18,537 nucleotides of DNA from Thiomargarita sp. (GTDB taxonomy: Bacteria; Pseudomonadota; Gammaproteobacteria; Beggiatoales; Beggiatoaceae). Made by a program: the position numbers and the translations under genes. Of the stretch, positions 8,501 to 14,524 are shown piece after piece. Position 1 is the first letter of the stretch; each line of letters starts with the position of its first letter. The notes beneath the pieces are model-generated. The model made no database searches, had not been told where the DNA came from, and saw only the letters and a list, made by a program, of their open reading frames with translations. Location of the stretch: positions 1,698 to 20,234 of the forward strand of contig DYNO01000039.1 of NCBI GenBank assembly GCA_020721025.1. Reading direction: 5' to 3'.

Positions 8501-11040
8501 GTAAAATATTGTGCCACTTCATACACTGCGGGCACCAAGTTAGTCGAGCCACCAATCCCATTTTCCATCTGTTGCACTTTTTCTTTCAACCGATCCCGCA
8601 CGGTGCTATAAACGGAACCGGAGGCTGAAGCCAAGGGTCCCGATACTTCAATGCGTAGTCCGACCGATTTTGCCGGGTTACTTTCATACGCAAAGGTTTT
8701 ACGCACCCCTGTACCTTCGATAAACAGCGACATGTTATTGCCCGCTGCCCAACCGCCTTGATTTACAATCGCTTGTACCACACTTTTGACATCTGGACTG
8801 GTGTAAGTTTTCCCCGTCACCCACGGCGTTGCTGCATCAATATTCCACTTGACCGCGCCGGTTTTGGGACGTTTTGACAGTTCAAAATTATCGCCGGAAT
8901 AAGTTGTGCCGGTGGCGGTCCCAAAAATTTTCGAGTTCGCACTGAGCTCACCGGTGATGCTGAGGCTGGCACTTTTAATCGGGGGTTGATCGTCAGTTTT
9001 ACCATTAAAAATCAGTTCAGCTTTTAAGATTTGCGAACCTTGAGCAATGGGAATATTGTTAAAACGCACCCCAATCATACGTGACGTTTCATACGTTCCC
9101 ATTTCCATCGATCCAGTTATATCCTTGAGATATAACGTTCCCGTTGGCGAACCGGATTGATCGCGCAATTCTTCTTCGGCATCGTCAATTGAACTTTTCA
9201 CCGAAGCCGTAAACAGACTCTTGGTACAAGCCTTGGGATCAAATTTTTCAACTTCATACTCAACTTTCAATACGGGCGAGAGATTTTGAGTTTCCACCCC
9301 CAAGGTAGGGTCAATATAATCAAACGAGAGGGCTTTGCGTAATCCGGTTTTATCCGAACTCACCACAAATGCCATGCTATTACCACCGCACCAACCGGCT
9401 TGATTAACCACTTCTTGCACCACATCTTTTAACTCCGGACTGGTGTAATTTTGTCCTTGAGTCCAAGCAGGTACATTCCATTTCGTCACCGCAGTCGTCA
9501 AAGAACGGGATGAAATATTGCTGTCTGTATTGGCAAATGTCGCAGCATCAGCAATTTTTTCCGCTTGAATATTCAAATTTGTCGCCGCCGACCGAGATTC
9601 ACCACTGGTAAATTGAATTACCGCGCTACGAATTTTGGCTTTTGGCACGATACGCACGCTTTGAAACCGTAAACCCACTTTTTGATTTTCTGGCGGATCC
9701 ATGGTATAGGTGATTTTTAACTTGGGCATGGTGGATAAATCTGCTTTATTCTGTGCCAAATCATCAAGTTCTAAAAAACGTCTGCCAGAGTTCATGTCAT
9801 AAGCGGTGGGATTAAAAGCGGCATCGTGATCCGTGCGCACAAATCTGAAGCCAATGGAAGTTGTGTCTTGACTTGTTGTACTATTTTTTTCAACCACTTC
9901 TTGCACAATGGCAGATAAATCCGTCGTAGCAACCTTGCCATTGGCGGGCCACGTCCCCACTTGATCCGAAGTCCAACGGGCAGAATTTTCCGTCTTAATC
10001 CAGTTTTTCGTAATTTGTGCGGTGGGCGCAGGTGTGTTGGGGGACAAGTTGGCAGGTAGCGGAACATCGGTACACATATCAGTATTTTTAATCACTGCGG
10101 GATGGTTTTTCTTATCAGATGCGCCTATTCCCCAAGGTACTTGAAATGCCGGTGGATTGGCAACCCCATGAATCATTAAATCCACCGTCTTCCCGTTGTT
10201 TGGATAATTCCCGGTAGAAAATTCAACTTTGGCATCCAAAATAGTCGCACCCTTGGGAATTTTAAACCCAGTAAAGCGCAATCCTACAATCCCATCGCCC
10301 CACAACGGTGAAGTTGAACCGCCACCGCCAAGCCATGTCGAACCATAACCAAAACACATGGTTCCCGCCGGCTTGCTCCCACCGCCCAACATTTCCCGTC
10401 CCACATTGTAACCGGTTAAATCTAACACGCCTGTGCTATTTCGCACTTCAATTCGGCTGTTGCTATCGGTGACGGGATTAGTCAGTGTGGTAGTCACTTC
10501 AACCGCTTCTTTTCTCATATCCGGCGGTAACGTCGTCACCATTTCGAGCGGACTGCGTTCTAAAACCACCTTACCACTGCCACTTTCTTCTGCATCATCA
10601 GAAGATTGTCCCACAGGAATATTCAATTGTGGTGGTAAATCCTGCTCACCAAAAATGTCTGCTGTGGGGGAGTTGATATCGGCAATGGGGAAATTAATCG
10701 CCGCGCCGCGCGAACTGGTGTTGCTGGAAAAAGTCGCTAACCCAATGTTCGCTTTATCCATTGTTGGACTGTCAAGCACTTGCAACAGAGCTTCGGTCAG
10801 CCGATCAATCCGTTTGGTGCCGCCATAAAGTTTTGTTCCATCTGGACCGTATTCGTAATATGCCATACTGGACGAACGGTCAAGCACGAATAAAATGTTG
10901 GGACGAGATGCGTCAGAAGAAACATCTGTGACCACCTGATTTTTATAGATTTCCGTATCATCGGCAAACGCCGGGGGCGCGGCAATCCCTGCCATCAAGC
11001 CCATATTCAGGGAAAATAGAAAAACGATTAAACGTCTCAT
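5503..11040 (-). CDS. pilY1: PilY1-like type IV pilus tip adhesin with enlarged, interrupted VWA domain
   Basis: A 1845-residue exported protein with a signal peptide at ~1-27 (cleavage near PPAFA-DD). A von Willebrand A domain starts at ~47 with the MIDAS motif D54-R-S56-S-S58. It resumes only at ~804 with GGSTNLVPAVYE (Thr833) and FLTDG (Asp952), ending near 1095. The ~650 residues between hold three tandem modules with VGLRF/IGVRF cores at 252, 455 and 656. From ~1262 the PilC/PilY1 beta-propeller follows: WAFGDPLHSSP (1264-1274), LFVGTNDGLIRMIDANTG and YVGDLGGNVWRLDL. It carries a calcium-loop-like DxNxDxxxD at 1519-1527 and a second DxNxDGxxD at 1629-1637. Typical PilY1 is ~1100-1200 residues. 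Known role in the family: works with minor pilins to prime pilus assembly, and acts as tip adhesin and mechanosensor. The start has AAGGAG 7 nt upstream. Last gene of the fimT-pilV-pilW-pilX operon. Confidence 0.95.
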   Translation of the reverse strand: MRRLIVFLFSLNMGLMAGIAAPPAFADDTEIYKNQVVTDVSSDASRPNILFVLDRSSSMAYYEYGPDGTKLYGGTKRIDRLTEALLQVLDSPTMDKANIGLATFSSNTSSRGAAINFPIADINSPTADIFGEQDLPPQLNIPVGQSSDDAEESGSGKVVLERSPLEMVTTLPPDMRKEAVEVTTTLTNPVTDSNSRIEVRNSTGVLDLTGYNVGREMLGGGSKPAGTMCFGYGSTWLGGGGSTSPLWGDGIVGLRFTGFKIPKGATILDAKVEFSTGNYPNNGKTVDLMIHGVANPPAFQVPWGIGASDKKNHPAVIKNTDMCTDVPLPANLSPNTPAPTAQITKNWIKTENSARWTSDQVGTWPANGKVATTDLSAIVQEVVEKNSTTSQDTTSIGFRFVRTDHDAAFNPTAYDMNSGRRFLELDDLAQNKADLSTMPKLKITYTMDPPENQKVGLRFQSVRIVPKAKIRSAVIQFTSGESRSAATNLNIQAEKIADAATFANTDSNISSRSLTTAVTKWNVPAWTQGQNYTSPELKDVVQEVVNQAGWCGGNSMAFVVSSDKTGLRKALSFDYIDPTLGVETQNLSPVLKVEYEVEKFDPKACTKSLFTASVKSSIDDAEEELRDQSGSPTGTLYLKDITGSMEMGTYETSRMIGVRFNNIPIAQGSQILKAELIFNGKTDDQPPIKSASLSITGELSANSKIFGTATGTTYSGDNFELSKRPKTGAVKWNIDAATPWVTGKTYTSPDVKSVVQAIVNQGGWAAGNNMSLFIEGTGVRKTFAYESNPAKSVGLRIEVSGPLASASGSVYSTVRDRLKEKVQQMENGIGGSTNLVPAVYEVAQYFTGGKVSYGSSRYQVTDEEYKAANRAVIGKSAREAEKIWSNFNFHAARHRISHPGSYNGGRVVTPDQCTSSDPWSPNCAGEKIEGDSTYIKPKDAKCAGNYVIFLTDGLATVNRAEENVKRMIGGGCMTTRLDGGKFTNYELCGADVIKFLNTKSNVTVHTIGFSLGTAYTDCADEKINANLSLPLCVHTKKWVVNQRLTEDNKSAMAYLREWAKLGKGNFHEASSVGDLVTAFTDIVASAIVDSTSYAAPSVSINAFNRISHNNEIYFAIFKPSQTPLWDGNIKKFRIVSGNIVDKNGNPAVDEITRGIKETATSVWSDEPDGMVVTKGGAGGVLSNMISSRKIFTYTGSENVNDVNKPNRNIELDTADNLIQWSNQKLTKQLLLGLSGTVTDNQVNSEMSDDERDALINWIRGNDRWAFGDPLHSSPVEITFGTEKNPIKKLFVGTNDGLIRMIDANTGKEDWAFLPPDLLPIQQKLKKNEATGERIYGIDGTATSIIRDRKDGSIGRVIVYFSMRSGGRNIYALDVTTPNKPKLMWVIKGGVGVDKDGKPRDSKSLCPDGSSDCSPGYERLGLTWSLPKPIELPKGFANCAKPALGCSALVFGGGYNNGAEYNDSSTYLKSGCTSNIGNTIYIADAATGKRIWWASNAGSGADVIVNGMNCEIPSNIGIYDDNADDSPDSFYVGDLGGNVWRLDLNNGTGTGAVKKSLGAKLAALSDGTVQGKRQFFYPPEVIRVQDTIYSSEEDYRFVTITSGTRSNPLNQTIRNQFYALRDRAVNGLLDNNNDGAADMDTRGATPVSKFYTLSLVDLQDITDDVLQTELNAKTKAQQEGTTYSGNYEAKVKEIQGKKGWYLSLQDVTTKAWKGEKGSSSPIILDGKVFFTTYTPVAEISIPQGDSCTTTFSDGTSRLYALDIFMGGAAYDFSEAKPGEGANAVDGKKVFGEANDRTKNLKSGMVGDILPVFDENGNIHFLSNDPLQYYEVILKNPLVPTFWMQEQ
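8641..10299 (-). repeat. Three tandem ~200-residue modules inserted in the PilY1 VWA domain
   Basis: Cores are encoded at ~9700-10299, 9247-9684 and 8641-9186. Each has a (V/I)G(L/V)RF strand followed by (I/V)xxxAxIxxAxxxF, then in copies 2 and 3 KWN followed by W-x-x-G-x-x-YTSP(E/D). All continue with a helix of the type VVQEVVNQ. Copies 2 and 3 add GWxxGNxMxFxxxxxxxRKxxxxxY and end in a beta strand (LKVEYEVE, LRIEVSG). Spacing of the VGLRF cores is 203 and 201 residues. The look is that of DNRLRE/carbohydrate-binding-like beta-sandwich modules (from memory). The first copy is the most diverged and has extra loops. Confidence 0.7.
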
Positions 11041-11078
11041 TTCATGACTCCTTCATAATACATTTAGAAAATAAATTG

Positions 11079-11684
11079 TTAGAAACAGTCGGTTGGTATA
11101 TCTCCATATGAACGATCCCCGGAAGAACACTCACTTCGATCATTATTTCCATTACTGGTGGGAATAATTCGAGACATCCCTCCCCTGAGCATGACCCGCG
11201 GCGCATTGACATCTTTGCGACTTCTGCTAGTGCTTTTGATAATGAAATTCAGTATGCAATCCCCAGCACATTTAGCCTTGCCCGACTTGTCAGGATAAAA
11301 ATCCTTAGAACGAATCGTTTGTATTTCAAGCGCATTGCTCACACTGTCTGCACATACACCTGTTGTTTGTGGAACGACGGGATTATTGCTATCAAAACAA
11401 TAATACTCTGGTGGCATGAGATTACCTTCGGCGCGCATGGCAATATCAACAAGTTTCTCAACTTTGTTGTCTGTATAGGTGATTGGGATTTTTAAACCAA
11501 TTTCAGCAATTTGCAAAGCCCGGTTCATTTCAGTAGTATTGGCTGCCATCTTGGTTTCTAACTTGGTGGAATCTAACGCACTGATGCCCAACATGGTTAG
11601 AACAATCAACAACATCAGAGAGATAATCAACACAGCCCCTTGTTGTCGCTGGAATGGCTTAAATTGGCAAAGTGGTGTGTTCAT
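11079..11684 (-). CDS. pilX: Type IV pilus minor pilin PilX
   Basis: A 201-residue protein with the N-terminus typical of PilX: QRQQG then AVLIISLMLLIVLTMLGISA (17-36), a single hydrophobic helix preceded by a short basic leader. The prepilin peptidase site would be after G16. Residue +5 is Ile, not the Glu of other pilins. The helix continues through KLETKMAANTTEMNRALQIAE. The C-terminal part carries five cysteines, as in exported pilins. PilX, with PilV, PilW, FimT/FimU and PilY1, forms the priming complex that starts pilus assembly at the inner membrane. It starts 1 bp after the pilW stop with AGGAA 8 nt upstream, so is probably translationally coupled, and is followed 38 bp later by pilY1. 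Confidence 0.9.
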   Translation of the reverse strand: MNTPLCQFKPFQRQQGAVLIISLMLLIVLTMLGISALDSTKLETKMAANTTEMNRALQIAEIGLKIPITYTDNKVEKLVDIAMRAEGNLMPPEYYCFDSNNPVVPQTTGVCADSVSNALEIQTIRSKDFYPDKSGKAKCAGDCILNFIIKSTSRSRKDVNAPRVMLRGGMSRIIPTSNGNNDRSECSSGDRSYGDIPTDCF

Positions 11685-11685
11685 T

Positions 11686-12753
11686 TTAACTATTCCTCAC
11701 TTGAATCACGGTACTAAACAAACGGTGGCGATAACCGATCTCAAAACGTCGAGTGCTGGGGTTATAAATCAGATTGCTATCCAGTTCAAAATCAGTATTT
11801 TGCGCTTCATAAATGTCATAGCGTCTATTCGCCGTGCGCATCAACAAGGTAATTCGGACACTGACCACGTTGCCCGCGGTGGGTAAACTGTCATAGCGAT
11901 TCGCCGCGCCGTCTGCATCAGTATCAACGCCATAGCGTAACTGCATATTTTCAACCCCCTCGATGAAGAGTTCACCATTGGGCGCGTCTGAAGAAAATTT
12001 AAATAAACCAAAACCATCATCATTATCTTCCGCATCGCCATCGCCATTTTTATCTAAAGCAACGACTTGATAACGCGTGGGAGTCGCGGTGTTAAAAACT
12101 TCGACGGGCCAGCGATAGGGGCGTTGTAACGTTTGCTGTAACGTGATGGTCGATGTGCCCATATTGACCGCTTGCACTTTGTAAATATCACTTCCTCCAC
12201 AGTCGGATATAACAATATTTTCCCCAGCGGCAGGAATATCCGAAGATTCAATGGGATCAAAAACGATCTTATTGGTGGTTCTACTAAACTCCTGAGTAAT
12301 TGTTGCTTGATTCCAATTGGGCAGTTCAATCGGCTTACCTAAAAAGCTCAGTGATAACATATCTGAGCCCGGCACATTTTTCGCCAACTGTTGTGGTTTT
12401 AAAATATAATCGCCTTGAGGATTCTTGATCGCAATTTGTAACTTGGTCGCAGGTTGTTGACCATCGGTACTGTTGACAAAGGCTTGTCGAGTCATGCCGA
12501 CGGGAGGCGAACCCGCACATCCAAAATAGCCCCCCATCCGCAAGTTAAAACTCATTTCATCCACTAAAAATCGCGCATTTTCTTGTAATCCGGCAAGTTC
12601 AGTTTGTAATCCGTAAGTTCGCTTGCTACTCGACAAAATGTGAAACACCCCCGCCATCAAGATCAAGCTAAGTGACATGGCAATGAGAATTTCTAAAAGA
12701 CTCATGCCTCGTTGGGGTCTGAAATTGCTTGAAAAGATTGGTATTGCATTCAT
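11686..12753 (-). CDS. pilW: Type IV pilus minor pilin PilW
   Basis: A prepilin with the class III leader RPQRG|MSLLEILIAMSLSL, with Glu at mature +5. From the chosen ATG at 12753 the protein is 355 residues with cleavage after G16. The start was chosen because GGAG lies 7 nt upstream; ATGs at 12756 and 12771 are in frame, but the latter places the Shine-Dalgarno inside the gene. The C-terminal half has two calcium-loop-like acidic stretches: DKNGDGDAED (~234-243) and DTDADGAANRYD (~277-288), the second typical of PilW. It ends with a family-like RHRLFSTVIQVRN. Role: minor pilin in the assembly-priming and tip complex with PilX, PilV and PilY1. Second longest gene of the cluster, 118 bp after pilV. 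Confidence 0.92.
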   Translation of the reverse strand: MNAIPIFSSNFRPQRGMSLLEILIAMSLSLILMAGVFHILSSSKRTYGLQTELAGLQENARFLVDEMSFNLRMGGYFGCAGSPPVGMTRQAFVNSTDGQQPATKLQIAIKNPQGDYILKPQQLAKNVPGSDMLSLSFLGKPIELPNWNQATITQEFSRTTNKIVFDPIESSDIPAAGENIVISDCGGSDIYKVQAVNMGTSTITLQQTLQRPYRWPVEVFNTATPTRYQVVALDKNGDGDAEDNDDGFGLFKFSSDAPNGELFIEGVENMQLRYGVDTDADGAANRYDSLPTAGNVVSVRITLLMRTANRRYDIYEAQNTDFELDSNLIYNPSTRRFEIGYRHRLFSTVIQVRNS

Positions 12754-12758
12754 CATAA

Positions 12759-12766
12759 CTCTCCAA
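12759..12766 (-). promoter_or_regulatory. pilW: Ribosome binding site deciding the pilW start
   Basis: TGGAGAGT on the minus strand sits 7 nt (from GGAG) before the ATG at 12753 and 4 nt before the ATG at 12756. The upstream in-frame ATG at 12771 would lack any Shine-Dalgarno. Confidence 0.6.
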
Positions 12767-12871
12767 ATCATTGAAGCTGTAAAGGAACTCCCAAAAAGTT
12801 CGTTTTTTTAACCTATTGATTTTACATCGCTGAAAAATGAAAAGACAGGCTTTTTTCACAGTCTCATTGCA

Positions 12872-13369
12872 TTATAGCGTGACTACCCAGCTTTGCACAC
12901 GTTTATCATTTTCATCTTTCTGCTCATTCAACCATTTGATACTGATAACATAACGATTGGGAGGGTTCCAAGTGATTTGTGCTTCGCCGCCGGGCAACGT
13001 TTTTTCCAACAAAGTTTTCCATGAATAGAGGTCAAAATCAACCACTTGCGCCGCAGTACATGTATTTTTAGTACAATCGTTTGTCAGTTCTGTGGGCAAT
13101 TGTTTTTGATAGCTACCGGTTTTTGCAACGACTTCATTGGCGCGCATTCGATCCATGATGTCATAAGCAAGATAACTGGCTTGAGTGTAGAGATAGGACA
13201 GATGGTTAAATTGTTGCCCCTTGGTCTGCAAAATCGCCACGCCTAACAAGCCAACGGACAAGATAACCAACGAGACCAACATTTCTAACATGGTAAAACC
13301 ATCCATGAAACGTTTGTGACGAGATTTAACACCCTCGTGAGGGGAATCTTGAGAAAATTGAGTATCCAT
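12872..13369 (-). CDS. pilV: Type IV pilus minor pilin PilV
   Basis: 165 residues from the ATG at 13369. The frame is open further to 13525, but that would overlap fimT by over 100 bp and place non-pilin sequence before the leader, so the internal ATG is preferred; it lies 38 bp after the fimT stop. The leader ends in FMDG (cleavage after G24), followed by FTMLEMLVSLVILSVGLLGV, with Glu at +5 and the PilV signature of a G-L-L-G-(V/L)-A helix continuing to LQTKGQ. Two cysteines, 5 residues apart (NDCTKNTCTAAQ), probably form a disulfide. The C-terminal region is short and beta-rich (AQITWNPPNRYVISIKW). Role: minor pilin of the priming complex, between FimT and PilW in the usual order. Confidence 0.9.
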   Translation of the reverse strand: MDTQFSQDSPHEGVKSRHKRFMDGFTMLEMLVSLVILSVGLLGVAILQTKGQQFNHLSYLYTQASYLAYDIMDRMRANEVVAKTGSYQKQLPTELTNDCTKNTCTAAQVVDFDLYSWKTLLEKTLPGGEAQITWNPPNRYVISIKWLNEQKDENDKRVQSWVVTL

Positions 13370-13407
13370 AACTTCATGACCTATTTGTGTTATTTCTGAG
13401 ATGGATG

Positions 13408-13929
13408 TTAGGGTTTTGCCGCAGGAATACAAGGATATTTCGGATTGTCTAAAACCACCCGTCCCGTTGCTTCCACTTTCACCAATCGCCCATAAGGATC
13501 GCCGGTGGTTCGCTTCTTCACGCACACGCTGAAAAACAAGGAATTGATCCGCGCTTCGATGGCTCTTCCTTGACGATTGTAACTTATGCTGGGTTGTAGA
13601 TTTTTTTCTAAAATTTCGATATTATCGTCTGGAAAATCAAAGGTTTTTATCACCGTAGGCGTGCTTCCCTTGGGATTGACCACCACTTTCCAACCCTTGC
13701 TCCAATTGTTGACGGTCTTGTCAACCGGTAATAAGCCGATCTTGCCACCGCGCACCACTGCCTCAGAACGCGCATAATTAAGCGAATTGACTAACAAATT
13801 GGTTCGGGTCGTAATCCGATTGTTTAAAATTGAATATTGCAAGTTTGGCAAGGCATAGGTTGCAATAATTCCCATAATAGCAATCACGACCATCAGTTCG
13901 ATAAGCGAAAAACCGTGTTGTGTTTTCAT
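13408..13929 (-). CDS. fimT: Type IV pilus minor pilin FimT/FimU (GspH-like)
   Basis: 173 residues from the ATG at 13929, which has AGGTGG 4 nt upstream. A longer in-frame start at 14001 would give 24 extra residues before a perfect six-residue leader, so it is rejected. Leader MKTQHG|FSLIELMVVIAIMGIIA with Glu at mature +5. A GspH/FimT-type beta domain follows, containing LNYARSEAVVRG (typical of this family) and ending ATGRVVLDNPKYPCIP. FimT/FimU proteins are minor pilins of the priming complex, and some FimT proteins bind DNA during natural transformation. The C-terminus here does not show an obvious GRxR motif of the kind linked to DNA binding, so FimU-like function is equally possible. 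First gene of the operon. Confidence 0.9.
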   Translation of the reverse strand: MKTQHGFSLIELMVVIAIMGIIATYALPNLQYSILNNRITTRTNLLVNSLNYARSEAVVRGGKIGLLPVDKTVNNWSKGWKVVVNPKGSTPTVIKTFDFPDDNIEILEKNLQPSISYNRQGRAIEARINSLFFSVCVKKRTTGDPYGRLVKVEATGRVVLDNPKYPCIPAAKP

Positions 13930-14524
13930 ATAACCACCTGACCTATCACTGCTTGTTAAGATAACAACATTGTGAATTGATTGATTGTGCGATGTGAACA
14001 TATTAAAAAGGGCAATAATTTCACCAACTGCTATCGTTCATTTTAATGCAGAACAGCTTAAAATTTGGGCATCTCACATTTTCACCATCGTGCCCGCGTT
14101 GGCGAAATCGAATTGGCTATATTGTCACCAATCATTGTGTAATTGTCACGTAAATTAGGACAAGAGGATGAGATTGAGAGATTAATGGAATCTAATGCTA
14201 TTTGTAATGATTAAAAAAGCTCGAATCACGGGGCAATTGTGGTATCAATCACAATGATAAAAACGAAAGTTAGACTGGGCGAACATGGATTTTTGACGAT
14301 AATTTCCTCGTTCTCATGCGCCAGTGTGGGAATGCCGTCCAGACGCGCCAGTGTCACAAGTGAAAACATTAATATGATGAATTTATTCGATAAAATAATT
14401 ATTACTCCCAGCATATCAAACGATAGCCCACTTCCCAACGGATGATAATCTCCATTTTTCCTCGTCACTGGTGTAAAATAAAAAATTGTTTTTGATTTTC
14501 ACCCTCAGCGTCTGCGCCCACTCT
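13930..14524. other. Divergent intergenic region between fimT and guaA; no convincing gene
   Basis: This ~595-bp region must hold the promoters of the minor-pilin operon (minus) and the guaA group (plus). No strong -35/-10 pair stands out. Possible elements are TAAAAT at 14474-14479 upstream of guaA and TAATAT on the minus strand near 14010, both with poor -35 boxes. It also contains two direct ATTGTCAC copies (14121-14128, 14142-14149), a dyad ATTGTG-N8-CACAAT (14236-14255) and a degenerate double-hairpin repeat (14307-14356). Two overlapping ORFs (80 aa minus, 68 aa plus) run across the repeat and look like by-products of it. Confidence 0.6.
14307..14356. repeat. Degenerate double-hairpin intergenic repeat (CTCGTTCCCACGC...GTGGGAATGC type)
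   Basis: The stretch reads CTCGTTCTCATGCGCCAGTG, then TGGGAATGCCGTCC, then AGACGCGCCAGTGTCA. It contains two hairpins with the same loop context: TCTCATGC/GTGTGGGA (14312-14319 with 14324-14331, allowing G-U pairs and one mismatch) and GACGC/GTGTC (14342-14346 with 14351-14355). The 10-mer GCGCCAGTGT occurs in both (14318-14327, 14345-14354). From memory it matches a repeat scattered in many proteobacterial and cyanobacterial intergenic regions (CTCGTTCCCACGCTCC(A)GCGTGGGAATGC followed by GGACGCTCC(A)GCGTCC). This copy appears decayed. Confidence 0.6.

Noticed and set aside
10433..10828. 131-aa plus-strand ORF inside pilY1, and a similar 107-aa ORF at 7052-7375
   Set aside because: They are antisense to a well-supported gene with clear domains and show no recognisable protein features.
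12784..12809. Plus-strand hairpin GAACT/AGTTC followed by seven T between pilV and pilW
   Set aside because: The stem is only 5 bp and no plus-strand gene lies upstream; the surrounding genes are all on the minus strand. It may be chance or end an antisense transcript.
13370..13525. N-terminal extension of PilV (52 extra residues)
   Set aside because: It would overlap fimT by more than 100 bp, and the residues do not resemble a prepilin leader; the internal ATG at 13369 fits the gene spacing.
13930..14001. N-terminal extension of FimT (24 extra residues)
   Set aside because: The ATG at 13929 gives a perfect short class III leader (MKTQHG) with a Shine-Dalgarno just upstream.
14226..14468. 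Overlapping small ORFs (80 aa minus; 68 aa plus at 14239-14445) in the fimT-guaA gap
   Set aside because: Both run across the degenerate hairpin repeat, have no Shine-Dalgarno or recognisable domain, and each is a mirror of the other; they look like by-products of the repeat sequence.
14486..14524. TTG start 13 codons upstream for GuaA
   Set aside because: It adds a hydrophobic stretch absent from GMP synthases; family alignment supports the ATG at 14525.
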